Assembly: GCF_007991515.1 (NCBI RefSeq)
Contig: NZ_BJYM01000026.1
Location: 1-49,440, forward strand
DNA from: Oceanobacillus sojae
GTDB taxonomy: Bacteria; Bacillota; Bacilli; Bacillales; Amphibacillaceae
Length of the DNA stretch: 49,440 bases
Direction of reading: 5' to 3'
In this document: positions 26,977 through 34,428 of the stretch, piece by piece
Layout of the letters: each line of letters starts with the position of its first letter
Position numbering within the stretch: position 1 is the stretch's first letter
The notes under the pieces: model-generated
The model's database searches: none
What the model was told of the DNA's origin: nothing
What the model saw: the letters and a program-made list of their open reading frames with translations, nothing else
Position numbers and translations under genes: made by a program

Positions 26977-27726
26977 TCAGTTAATAATGTCTCCTTTGTT
27001 TTCCGCTAAATTTTTGTGCCATTTACGTCGATCTGCAGTTGTTAGTTTCGCCCACTCTATTTCTTCACCAACGATTTTTAAAGGAGATTTCGAGCGGTAA
27101 GAACGTGTTAAGTTTCCAGGAAATTTTTTATCAGTAACATTTGGGTCGTTTTCAAATTCACCTGTTGGTTCAATGATATAAACGCGCTCTCTTCCTTCTC
27201 CTTTTGCTAATGCTGCTGCAAGTCCTGCGCCATTGGCGTTAGCAGTAAAATAAATGTGGTTCATTTTAAGCTCAGGTTCGTAATTTGAATTTCCACCCGC
27301 TGTCAGTAAATCGCCGGCTTGCAAATCTGCCTTTGTCCCGTGATAGAATGGCCCTTCATCAGAAGGTGTACTCTTATAAGAATTTAACAATTCAAAATTT
27401 CTTTTTGCGTTATCAGAATCACCTAATTCCTCATAACATTGGGCAATATTTAGGTATAACGTCGCGTATGCACTTTTAACATTTTCATCATTTATTTCCT
27501 GGGCATACTTTAAAGAGGCTTCCATCCATTTCAATTTATCTGCAATCTCTTTTTGCAGACGTGCTAAATGATACGCTGCAAGGAATCTTTCATAGTCATC
27601 CGTTGTTTCGTGCCATGCTTTATGAAACATCGTAATTGCCTCTTCAATGCTTCCGCTATCTTCCAGACTCATCCCACGCATACAAAGTTTAATAACGGCA
27701 TTATTTGGATCAAATTTCATATTCAT
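26977..27726 (-). CDS. arr: TPR-Arr fusion: predicted rifampin ADP-ribosyltransferase
   Basis: A 249-residue protein in two parts. Residues about 5-125 are paired helices with tetratricopeptide-like spacing (EEAITMFHKAWHE, LYLNIAQCYEELGDSDNAKRNFELL). Residues about 128-249 are an Arr domain: GPFYHGTKADLQAGDLLTAG, HIYFTAN, EPTGEFENDPNVTDKKFPGN and SYRSKSPLKIVGE. The His, Tyr and Asp expected for NAD-dependent ADP-ribosylation of rifamycins are all present. Stand-alone Arr enzymes have about 140 residues, so the front half is an addition. ATG 27726 or the ATG two codons later. It is a single gene. Resistance is predicted from family knowledge, not shown. Confidence 0.88.
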   Translation of the reverse strand: MNMKFDPNNAVIKLCMRGMSLEDSGSIEEAITMFHKAWHETTDDYERFLAAYHLARLQKEIADKLKWMEASLKYAQEINDENVKSAYATLYLNIAQCYEELGDSDNAKRNFELLNSYKSTPSDEGPFYHGTKADLQAGDLLTAGGNSNYEPELKMNHIYFTANANGAGLAAALAKGEGRERVYIIEPTGEFENDPNVTDKKFPGNLTRSYRSKSPLKIVGEEIEWAKLTTADRRKWHKNLAENKGDIIN

Positions 27727-27926
27727 CTAATCTTACCTCCAAATTAATGAAACAGATTTTTTCAAGCCTAATCATAAGTTTCGTTTCTGCACTAATGCCA
27801 GTATAGTTCTTCCATCTTCACAAGACAAAAATGAACAACTATTTTTTCACTGACAAAAAGCAAAATAGCTTATTGGATACAATAAAAATCAAATTTTTGC
27901 ACTTCATTTTTATCATTAAAATCAAG

Positions 27927-27971
27927 AAAAATTGCATGGTAAGTTTAAAAATGCTTAAACGTGCAATTTTT
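27927..27971 (+). terminator. Orphan terminator-like hairpin
   Basis: The stem AAAAATTGCA/TGCAATTTTT encloses an inner GTTTAA/TTAAAC stem and ends in TTTTTT on the plus strand. Both flanking genes point away from it, so no annotated transcript ends here. It could close a small untranslated transcript from the 27730-27926 stretch, or act on the minus strand. Confidence 0.6.
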
Positions 27972-28150
27972 TCCAGTATAGCTTGTTGCCCCTATTCTAA
28001 TAAGCTTGCTATCTAACAGGGAAAAAACTTAAATTACAATTATTCCTATTTTACAAACTTTCAATCATACGGAAATATATATTCTACCAACATATCGACC
28101 TATCGACAAATTTTTCTATAGAATCTAAAATGGGTGAATAACTATTTAGA

Positions 28151-28165
28151 AGGAGGAGTAGTATT
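28151..28165 (+). promoter_or_regulatory. Shine-Dalgarno and ATT start of the amidase
   Basis: AGGAGG at 28151-28156 is followed after six bases by ATT (28163-28165), in frame with a complete signal peptide. ATC follows as the next codon. ATT is a rare start codon, known best from infC. Confidence 0.6.
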
Positions 28166-28828
28166 ATCTTTTCAAAACAAGGAAAACCAGAATTAAAAAA
28201 GTTTCTGTTTATTTCTATCATTTTGGGAATCGCCTTAACAGGTATGACTATCCCTCATGATTCAGCAGAAGCAGCAGACACACGCATTTATATTGATCCA
28301 GGCCATGGCGGATCTGACCCTGGAGCATCAGCGAACGGGTTACAGGAAAAGGATGTAACGTTAGATATCGCATTGAAAACAAGAGACATTTTAAATGAAC
28401 AGTATAGCGGTCACACGATTAAGCTTTCGCGAACGTCCGATATTACCAAGTCATTAGGTGCGAGAACAAATGAAGCAAATAATTGGGGAGCTAACTTTTT
28501 TGTTTCCATACATATCAATGCAGGCGGGGCTACAGGCTATGAATCTTATACATGGAACGGAAGCTATGATAATAAAGAAAGAACCAACGCCATAAGAAGA
28601 ACAATCCATAATGAAACAGTGGAACAAACAGGGTTTACGGATCGCGGCGCAAAACAAGCCAATTTACATGTCTTACGTGAATCAAGTGCACCAGCCGTCT
28701 TAACAGAAAATGGATTTATTGATAATGCAGCAGATGCGAACAAGCTAAAAAGCGATGCCTTTATAGAAGAAATAGCACAAGCGCATGCGGATGGAATAGC
28801 TAAAGCACTTGGGTTGCCTGCTAAGTAA
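28163..28828 (+). CDS. Secreted N-acetylmuramoyl-L-alanine amidase
   Basis: An Amidase_3 zinc enzyme that cuts the amide link between muramic acid and the stem peptide. Motifs are IYIDPGHGGSDPG (metal His), KDVTLDI (Glu), VSIHINA (metal His) and VLTENGFIDN (catalytic Glu). A full signal peptide precedes it: basic KQGKPELKK, hydrophobic FLFISIILGIALTGM, and SAEAA before DTR. That peptide is in frame only from 28163, where the codon is ATT, placed six bases after AGGAGG. No ATG, GTG or TTG fits; the TTG at 28223 lies within the signal peptide. Mature enzyme about 180 residues, with no SPOR or LysM domain. Terminator follows. Confidence 0.85.
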   Translation: MIFSKQGKPELKKFLFISIILGIALTGMTIPHDSAEAADTRIYIDPGHGGSDPGASANGLQEKDVTLDIALKTRDILNEQYSGHTIKLSRTSDITKSLGARTNEANNWGANFFVSIHINAGGATGYESYTWNGSYDNKERTNAIRRTIHNETVEQTGFTDRGAKQANLHVLRESSAPAVLTENGFIDNAADANKLKSDAFIEEIAQAHADGIAKALGLPAK

Positions 28829-28893
28829 CTTTTGTTCGTTTTCGATATCCAAACCAAGGCTAGAGCAAATGGAAAAAATTCAAAATGTTTGAT

Positions 28894-28939
28894 AAAAATC
28901 GTACTGCTATCTACTAATGAATATAGCGGTACGATTTTT
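28894..28939 (+). terminator. Terminator after the amidase gene
   Basis: A 17-bp stem (AAAAATCGTAC, a T-G wobble, GCTAT) has a 12-base loop and ends in TTTTTT. It lies 66 bases past the amidase stop. The following 350 bases up to the cold-shock terminator show no convincing gene. Confidence 0.88.
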
Positions 28940-29292
28940 TGCTGTTTTTCGATCCATTGGGCATGAGTTAGTTCATACTCTGAAGCAGATGAATTCAAAG
29001 GTACAGCCGGCCAGTAACTGTGCATCATCTGATAAGTCCCACGTTTCAAATAACAGGGCCGGCAGTACTCAGAATTTCTTTCGTTTGATTTTTTCCAAAT
29101 CAGAATCGCAGAAAACCCAGCCTATGCCCATTTCACATTTTGACCTTCTGTAAAATCGTCTGCGATGTGTGCAAAAAATAGAACAAGTCAGCTCATTTTC
29201 TGTTCTCCTTTGTTCATATGGAATATTTATATTAACTATTTTAACTTATTTCAGCTCAAATTATTTTCTATTTATATTATACGACAAAAAAT

Positions 29293-29323
29293 AAAAAGCC
29301 TTTCTGTGACAGAAAGACTTTTT
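29293..29323 (-). terminator. Terminator after the cold-shock gene
   Basis: The stem CTTTCTGT/ACAGAAAG is flanked by AAAAAG/CTTTTT and followed by ATTTTTTG on the minus strand. It lies 15 bases past the csp stop. Confidence 0.88.
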
Positions 29324-29338
29324 ATCAATTATAAATTA

Positions 29339-29536
29339 TTATTTAACAACGTTAGCTGCTTGTGGTCCACGATTACCTTCTTCGATGTCGAAAGTAACTG
29401 TTTGACCTTCTTCTAAAGATTTGAAACCTTCGCCTTGAATTGCTGAGAAGTGTACGAATACGTCGTCTCCACCTTCAACCTCGATAAATCCAAAACCTTT
29501 ATCTGCGTTAAACCATTTTACTGAACCTGTGTTCAT
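29339..29536 (-). CDS. Cold-shock protein (CspA family)
   Basis: A 65-residue single cold-shock domain that binds single-stranded nucleic acid and acts as an RNA chaperone. RNP1 is KGFGFIEV and RNP2 is VFVHFSAI, both intact. The start [15 protein letters not shown] is typical of CspB/CspC/CspD of Bacillus. I chose ATG 29536, with GGAGG eight bases upstream; the eight extra residues of the longer frame come from the leader. The leader is about 120 bases and contains a 14-bp palindrome touching the Shine-Dalgarno, which fits post-transcriptional control at low temperature. Confidence 0.95.
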   Translation of the reverse strand: MNTGSVKWFNADKGFGFIEVEGGDDVFVHFSAIQGEGFKSLEEGQTVTFDIEEGNRGPQAANVVK

Positions 29537-29548
29537 ATGAAATTCCTC

Positions 29549-29562
29549 CATTGTGCACAATG
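29549..29562 (-). promoter_or_regulatory. 14-bp palindrome adjoining the csp ribosome binding site
   Basis: CATTGTGCACAATG is a perfect palindrome ending directly at the GGAGG of the csp gene. It may form a small RNA hairpin that limits ribosome access, or be a protein operator. Confidence 0.55.
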
Positions 29563-29666
29563 TACACGTTTATTACTTTGGTTGTTCTGATAATAATTCA
29601 AGACGATGATATAAATTGTGATGTTATGACATAAATCCTGTATTGCTAGCACGAACAATTAAGTTA

Positions 29667-29675
29667 TTTATAGCA
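29667..29675 (-). promoter_or_regulatory. Extended -10 promoter of the cold-shock gene
   Basis: On the minus strand TGCTATAAA is an extended -10 box, with a weak TTTTGA 16 bases upstream as -35. Transcription would begin near 29660, giving a leader of about 120 bases. Confidence 0.5.
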
Positions 29676-29698
29676 TAACACATGTCACTCAAAAAAGA

Positions 29699-29730
29699 TA
29701 CCGTCTTCTTTATATATTTAAAAGACGGTC
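29699..29730 (-). terminator. Second minus-strand terminator upstream of csp
   Basis: The stem ACCGTCTT/AAGACGGT has a 14-base loop and is followed by ATCTTTTTT on the minus strand. It lies just upstream of the csp promoter and probably shields it from readthrough. The 29740-29935 stretch before it holds no gene I can see. Confidence 0.75.
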
Positions 29731-29936
29731 TTCTTGTTCTATTAATGGACCCTTTTTAGTTGAATAAGAAACATAATCGGAAATGCAATGTATATTCATT
29801 TGTTAAATTTTTTCTCGTCATAGTTTAACAACTGATACACAAAATAATTTATTAAAAACAGTCTAAAACCCTGTAATTACAAAGATATTAGACTATATCC
29901 AAAATTAACTATTTATTCCTGTTCTAAAAAAACAGA

Positions 29937-29966
29937 AAGGATGGTAATTTTGCAATCACCATCCTT
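29937..29966 (-). terminator. Terminator after the 66-residue membrane protein
   Basis: The stem AAGGATGGT/ACCATCCTT has a 12-base loop and is followed by TCTGTTTTTTT on the minus strand. It lies about 60 bases past the stop of the small membrane protein gene. Confidence 0.85.
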
Positions 29967-30023
29967 GATTATTAAACCTCACTAAATTTGTTTTAAATAT
30001 GCTGCTTTATTCATTTCACTAAA

Positions 30024-30224
30024 TTATCTTCTTTGCTGCTCATCTAATCGTCGACGAATCACTAGAGCTGAAATAGCAAATATAACGAAAGCTGTTACTG
30101 AACCAGCAGTAACTATCTTCAATACATTTCCTATTGGAGTGTTAAATAATAAAGGAACTGAGATAATTAAGACGGCACCAGTGAACCCTATCCCTGAAAT
30201 GGAGAACGCTAAAACTTTATTCAT
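30024..30224 (-). CDS. Small two-helix membrane protein
   Basis: A 66-residue protein with two predicted membrane helices (about 5-27 and 34-56) and a very basic end (IRRRLDEQQRR). Topology by charge puts the C-terminus in the cytoplasm. I do not recognise the family. ATG 30224 follows AATGGAGGTGTGATTGA, an excellent ribosome binding site, and the gene has its own terminator, so it is very likely real. No neighbour suggests a role. Confidence 0.7.
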   Translation of the reverse strand: MNKVLAFSISGIGFTGAVLIISVPLLFNTPIGNVLKIVTAGSVTAFVIFAISALVIRRRLDEQQRR

Positions 30225-30346
30225 TCAATCACACCTCCATTGTTAATTTTTTTTAAATACTGATGGTTCTTTGAAAGTCATATTCAGTAAAATCACAATC
30301 TATTTTCTTCAGTAATGTAATATGATGTACAGGATAACTATCTTAG

Positions 30347-30555
30347 TTACAGATTATTATCCATAAACTCTTTAAGTTCTCATACATATTGAGAAGCACC
30401 GTTACGCCTTACATTACCATAATAATCAAAGTACCATTATTATATTCTTTTATTATTTCTGGTACTTCTATAAAACAATCTAATAACTCATAAATAATAT
30501 TTTCATTGAAATCCTTGATTCAGCCACTTAATTTTGGGTCAATATCTCTATTCTA
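30347..30555 (-). pseudogene. Unidentified decayed gene
   Basis: The minus strand reads as fragments NRDIDPKLSG-stop-IKDFNENIIYELLDCFIEVPEIIKEYNNG, then after a frame change FDYYGNVRRNGASQYV-stop-ELKEFMDNNL, ending at a TAA at 30347. The composition and end look like a real small soluble protein of about 100 residues that has gained two stops and a frameshift. I cannot name the family. The rest of the 30225-30611 gap has nothing else. Confidence 0.45.
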
Positions 30556-30611
30556 AAAAAATTAAAATAATAAGTGTTTACCTTTATTCTAGGTTTTTAC
30601 CTATTGGTAAA

Positions 30612-31151
30612 TTAATGTTGATTTAACAATTGAAGCATCCTATCACACCAAAGAATACTTGCCTCCTCAAAGTTTATTCCCATATTAATAACAGAAATTG
30701 TGGAGAACAAGGGATGATTGACATTAGAGTTCTGTTCTTCGAAGGAAGAAATTCTCTTTTTATAATCTTCAAGCGTACGTTCATGTTGTTCCTTCTTCTT
30801 CTTTATCAGGCTAAACAATTCATTTGGTTTTAACAACCAAGAACTGTACTGCTTCAACAGAAAGGTTTTCGAATCCTCAGCTTCAGGAAGCTCTAGCACC
30901 CAAGACTTTAAAGTGTCAATGCCGCTAGCCGTAATTCTGTAAATTTTTCGAGGCGGGCGATAAGACTCTTGTTCAATAGCTTGCAATTCAATAAATCCGG
31001 ATTTTTCCAATTTTGATAGAGATGGATAAAGCTGATTATTGTTTATTTTATAGAAATGGCTAATTCTGCTGTTGATTTGCTGCTTCATTTCATATCCGCT
31101 CAACGGTTCTCGTGCTAATAATCCTAATAAGGTGTATTGGGTATTATTCAT
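30612..31151 (-). CDS. PadR-family regulator (with C-terminal helix domain)
   Basis: A 179-residue PadR repressor of the longer VirR-like class. The winged helix (1-85) contains YTLLGLLAREPLSGYEMKQQI, NNNQLYPSLSKLEKSGFIEL and RKIYRITASGIDTLKSWV. A C-terminal helical dimerisation domain (about 95-175) follows. I chose ATG 31151, with AGAGGAG upstream; an upstream ATG adds six residues. It is divergent from the alpha/beta hydrolase gene. The shared 146-base region holds a TATAAT (minus), a TTGACA (plus) and several ACAT-type half-sites, so it most likely represses both genes. Inducer unknown. Confidence 0.88.
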   Translation of the reverse strand: MNNTQYTLLGLLAREPLSGYEMKQQINSRISHFYKINNNQLYPSLSKLEKSGFIELQAIEQESYRPPRKIYRITASGIDTLKSWVLELPEAEDSKTFLLKQYSSWLLKPNELFSLIKKKKEQHERTLEDYKKRISSFEEQNSNVNHPLFSTISVINMGINFEEASILWCDRMLQLLNQH

Positions 31152-31297
31152 TAATTTCTCCTCTTTCATGCTCTTGATTTATATATTTTCATTTAGATAG
31201 GTTAATTATAACATAAAATAATATTTGACATATAAAATAACAGAGGATAACATTTACATAGGTTACAAATAACATATCATGAGGAGTGTGTATTATT
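31152..31297. promoter_or_regulatory. Divergent PadR/hydrolase control region
   Basis: On the minus strand TATAAT lies in GTTATAATTAA near 31205. On the plus strand TTGACA lies near 31228. Repeated ACAT/ATGT half-sites in between (AACATAAAAT, GACATATAAA, AACATTTACAT) resemble PadR operators (ATGT-N8-ACAT). Confidence 0.5.
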
Positions 31298-32497
31298 GTG
31301 AAACTTATTTTTAAGGATCAGACTTTTTCATTCGAATTGCTTCGAACAATGGGTTATGCTGCTTTTGGAGGGGCAGACATAGGGGAATGTCTATCTACTG
31401 CCTATCGAATTGAAGAAGGTAATTTTGAAAGTTGGTATGAGGAATGGCTAAAGACTGCAATCCGGGTTCATCAAGAAGCTGACGAAAGCAGCAAGCATGG
31501 CAATAAGAGTAGTGCGAGAGACTTCTATTTACGTGCATCGAATTACTACCGTACAGCCGAATTTTTTCTCCATGGCAATCCGGAGGATAAACGTATTCTG
31601 AAAACGTGGAGATTAAGCCAAAGCACATTCAGACGCGCGCTTACCTTACTCGATCATCATTGGGAGATTGTTACTATTCCTTATGAAGACACAGATTTAC
31701 CTGGTTACTTGTATTTAGCAGGAGATCAGCCTGCTCCTACCCTGATTGTTCATGGAGGATATGATTCCACCGCAGAAGAGCTTTATTTCCAAGTTGTTAC
31801 CTCTGCTTTAGAAAAAGGGTATCATTGCTTGGTATTCGAGGGACCAGGACAAGGAGCTGTTATACGCGAGCAACGAATTCCATTCAGACATGACTGGGAG
31901 GCTGCTGTAACACCAGTGGTAGATTATCTGATCAAGCGTCCAGAAGTTATCTCTGACAAAATCGTATTAATGGGTATCAGTTTAGGCGGGTATTTGGCTC
32001 CGCGTGCGGCTGCTTATGAACACAGGCTTGCTGCATGCATTGCAAATGATGGCCTATTCTCCTTCCAAGTGGGAAAAATAGCTGCGGCATTAGGCGGAAA
32101 AGAAAGTGAGGAACTCCATTTTAATTCACCAGAGATGGATAATTTTATTGCGTCGATTATGGCACAAGATACAGGTATTCGATGGGGAATTGAAAATGGA
32201 CAGTTCACTTTTTCAGCAACTAATCTGGAAGAGCTGGTGCACAAAACGGAACCTTTTACCTTGGAAGGCGTTGCTGAGAAAATCAAGTGTCCAGTACTCG
32301 TTTGCGAAGCTGAACATGATCATGCCTTTGCTGGACAACCCGAACAATTGTACAAATCTTTAAGAAGTTCCAAAACGTATATGAAGTTTACTGCTGAAGA
32401 TTCTGCTGAAGAACATTGCCATTTTGGGGCATTAAAATTGGCTAACCACCGCATATTCACTTGGTTAGATCAAGTTTTGAATACAGAAGCCAGGTAA
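31298..32497 (+). CDS. Alpha/beta hydrolase with N-terminal helical domain
   Basis: A 399-residue hydrolase. Residues about 1-125 are a helical cap. The catalytic domain then has HGGYDSTAEEL (oxyanion hole), nucleophile Ser228 in GISLGGYLAPR, Asp341 in CEAEHDHAF and His373 or His375 in EEHCHFG. The layout fits the FrsA / 2,6-dihydropseudooxynicotine hydrolase-like group of C-C or ester hydrolases; the substrate is unknown. The start is GTG 31298, eleven bases after GAGGAG; the earlier GTG at 31286 overlaps that site. It is divergent from the PadR gene and probably its target. A strong terminator follows. Confidence 0.88.
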   Translation: MKLIFKDQTFSFELLRTMGYAAFGGADIGECLSTAYRIEEGNFESWYEEWLKTAIRVHQEADESSKHGNKSSARDFYLRASNYYRTAEFFLHGNPEDKRILKTWRLSQSTFRRALTLLDHHWEIVTIPYEDTDLPGYLYLAGDQPAPTLIVHGGYDSTAEELYFQVVTSALEKGYHCLVFEGPGQGAVIREQRIPFRHDWEAAVTPVVDYLIKRPEVISDKIVLMGISLGGYLAPRAAAYEHRLAACIANDGLFSFQVGKIAAALGGKESEELHFNSPEMDNFIASIMAQDTGIRWGIENGQFTFSATNLEELVHKTEPFTLEGVAEKIKCPVLVCEAEHDHAFAGQPEQLYKSLRSSKTYMKFTAEDSAEEHCHFGALKLANHRIFTWLDQVLNTEAR

Positions 32498-32514
32498 GGA
32501 TTACATCATCTTTT

Positions 32515-32550
32515 AAGCGCCTCTCCCCCAAACGGGGAAAAGCGCTTTTT
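32515..32550 (+). terminator. Terminator after the hydrolase gene
   Basis: The stem AAGCGC/GCGCTT has an inner CCCC/GGGG stem and is followed by TTTTT. It lies 18 bases past the hydrolase stop. Confidence 0.88.
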
Positions 32551-32665
32551 TTGGAGTAGCAACAAAGCTGCCTTTTCCATATGTGGTGGACTTGTTACGT
32601 TTTTTTAAACGGGATTTAGAAATTATAAAAACGAAGAAAAATACAAAAAAGATTGAACAAAAGAG

Positions 32666-32728
32666 GAGCCATAAAAGGCTTCTTTTTTACTATCCGCTAA
32701 AAATCCACTACCACGGACACGAACAAGG
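32666..32728 (+). repeat. Dispersed repeat, copy 1
   Basis: A 63-base segment running from GAGCCATAAAAGG through CTATCCGCTA to GAACAAGG is about 90% identical by eye to the reverse complement of 40946-41009. Both copies read as IHY-x-GH-x-QG in one frame. They may be relics of a mobile element or of a repeated gene. The surrounding 32583-32824 stretch has no supported gene. Confidence 0.7.
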
Positions 32729-32824
32729 GCGCATTAAGGAAAAACGCCCGATTTTGAAGGTTATGGATATGTTTTTAAAATTATGTTGTCAAAATATCCT
32801 GATTAAAAAAACACCAACTAAATG

Positions 32825-33550
32825 TTATTTTTGATCTTTTATCCATTGTAGCCAATAAGAAAATTCACTAGCTAAATGCATTTGATGCGACTTAATAATA
32901 CTTGTGGGTGCAAGTGCAGGAAATTCAACAGAAAGCTTCATTTTAATTCCTGTTTCTGTATCTTTAATTTGATGGCGGACGCCTCCGATAATTATACCTT
33001 CTTTCATACGTGCAACACCTGCTGATTGATACGCATAAGAATGGTCTCTTGGTGTTTGTAATCCCGTTTCATCCTCGAATACAATAAAAAATTGAACAGG
33101 TACAGGAGAATTTCCAGTCGTCTCAATAACTTCCAATTTACTTTCTCCTAGAGGTCTTAATGCATAGTGATCAGGACAAGCTGATAAATTCACCCTATTG
33201 TTTTCTTCAGACGGGTTTAACATAAGATCATCTATCCCCTTTATTGCTTCTTTAGCTGTAATTCCTTCTACATAAATTTCTGTTTGAGAAAACTTTCGTC
33301 TATTCCCAGATAAAACAGCTCCCATACGCATGATTATTTCACTTAATTTCAATTTAGGTTTCAATTTGTTATACATTTCCAGATAAGAATAATTCATCTT
33401 AATATTCGCTAACTGCTCAATCATCGCATTTGGATTATTTATTTCCGAACTTTTATAACCTAAAGTTTTAAAAGCTTTTTTTACACGTTTTCTTTTCCAT
33501 TGAGTCAATTGATCATTTGTAATATATTTTCCGCCAATATAAATTTTCAT
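32825..33550 (-). CDS. Uncharacterised 241-residue protein in TetR operon
   Basis: I do not recognise this protein. It has no signal peptide or membrane helix, so it should be cytoplasmic. The first third is basic and helical (LTQWKRKRVKKAFKTLGYKS). The rest looks beta-rich, with VNLSACPDHYALRPLGESKLEVIETTGNSPVPVQFFIVFEDE and a conserved-looking DHSYAYQSAGVARMKEGIIIGGVRHQI. It starts at ATG 33550 (AAAGGAGAATTC upstream), 33 bases after the TetR gene stops, so it is in that operon and probably repressed by it. It may bind or modify a lipophilic ligand (speculation). Confidence 0.75.
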   Translation of the reverse strand: MKIYIGGKYITNDQLTQWKRKRVKKAFKTLGYKSSEINNPNAMIEQLANIKMNYSYLEMYNKLKPKLKLSEIIMRMGAVLSGNRRKFSQTEIYVEGITAKEAIKGIDDLMLNPSEENNRVNLSACPDHYALRPLGESKLEVIETTGNSPVPVQFFIVFEDETGLQTPRDHSYAYQSAGVARMKEGIIIGGVRHQIKDTETGIKMKLSVEFPALAPTSIIKSHQMHLASEFSYWLQWIKDQK

Positions 33551-33583
33551 ATGAATTCTCCTTTGTCCTAAATCAATTATCCT

Positions 33584-34171
33584 TTAGATATCTTCTATCT
33601 GATTGTATTTTAGTGTGGTTAATACCAAATTAATCATTTCTTTCTTAATATCATCATTCAGGTCTAACTTATTTGAATGAGCAATGCTGCTAAGCCCGTA
33701 TAAAATAAAACCCGAGGCTAAAATTGGATTATCGGTATTAAAAATCCTCGTTCTTACTCCATCTTCAATCACTTGTTGTATTAGTGGCTGCATTTGCATG
33801 AATACTTTCTGCTCAAGCTGAAAATGTTGTTCTGTTTGAAATGAATCCTCATTTTTATATGGGGCTAGTTTTTCAATAAATGCCCAAAATGTCTCTAAGG
33901 ATTCTGTCATCTTTTGCATAACGGTCAATTTTTCAGAATTAAGTATATGTTGGATTTCCTCCATATTATTTACAATAAATTCATTTAAAATCTCATCAAC
34001 AAACTGTTCTTTTGATTTAAAGTAGTAATAAAATAACCCCGTTGCTACACCAGCACTAGTTACAATGTCTTTTATACTAAATCCTCCTGTACCATTTTTT
34101 ATATAAAATTCAAAGCCAATATCTATTAACTCTCGCCGTCTCACATCAGGTTCTTTCGATATTCTTTTCAT
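33584..34171 (-). CDS. TetR-family regulator
   Basis: A 195-residue repressor. The N-terminal helix-turn-helix (about 10-55) has GGFSIKDIVTSAGVATGLFYYYFKSKEQFVDEIL. The C-terminal ligand domain (about 60-190) is helical. ATG 34171 follows AGTAGGAGATGACTT. Its promoter (TTGACT, 18 bases, TATGAT) is covered by inverted repeats of TGAATC/GATTCA. A nearly identical 16-base site lies at 35943-35958, suggesting that it also controls a target there. Fatty-acid or xenobiotic ligands are common for this type, and a thioesterase lies near the distal site, but the ligand is unproven. Confidence 0.92.
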   Translation of the reverse strand: MKRISKEPDVRRRELIDIGFEFYIKNGTGGFSIKDIVTSAGVATGLFYYYFKSKEQFVDEILNEFIVNNMEEIQHILNSEKLTVMQKMTESLETFWAFIEKLAPYKNEDSFQTEQHFQLEQKVFMQMQPLIQQVIEDGVRTRIFNTDNPILASGFILYGLSSIAHSNKLDLNDDIKKEMINLVLTTLKYNQIEDI

Positions 34172-34190
34172 AAGTCATCTCCTACTGTAT

Positions 34191-34246
34191 GATTCAATCC
34201 GACTGAATCAGATTCAATCATACATTACTGAACTTAATTCAGTCAA
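34191..34246 (-). promoter_or_regulatory. Promoter and operators of the TetR operon
   Basis: On the minus strand -35 TTGACT (34241-34246) and -10 TATGAT (34217-34222) have an 18-base spacer. Operators are ACTGAA-N5-TTCAGT (34227-34243) within the spacer and the perfect TGAATC-A-GATTCA (34204-34216) at the start point. GATTCA-N7-TGAATC (34191-34209) overlaps the second. Confidence 0.8.
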
Positions 34247-34351
34247 GGGTGATTAGTTTAAACTAAATTACATATTTTATAACTCAAAAGATTATTTGCT
34301 TTATACATTTTCGGTACAATATTTGATTCTAGTGTTAACTTTACAATAAAA

Positions 34352-34394
34352 AAATCCACCCATTTTGAAAAAATTAAACAAAAAGGGTGGATTT
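34352..34394 (-). terminator. Minus-strand terminator
   Basis: The stem AAATCCACCC/GGGTGGATTT has a 23-base loop and is followed by TTTTTTT on the minus strand. It lies 450 bases past the thioesterase stop, upstream of the TetR operon promoter. Confidence 0.75.
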
Positions 34395-34428
34395 GATTTT
34401 GTTGTCACGTTTTATAAAACGAAACTTC

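Noticed and set aside
28564..29049. 161-residue minus-strand frame overlapping the amidase
   Set aside because: It lies largely antisense to a clear Amidase_3 gene and crosses its terminator; it has no family likeness.
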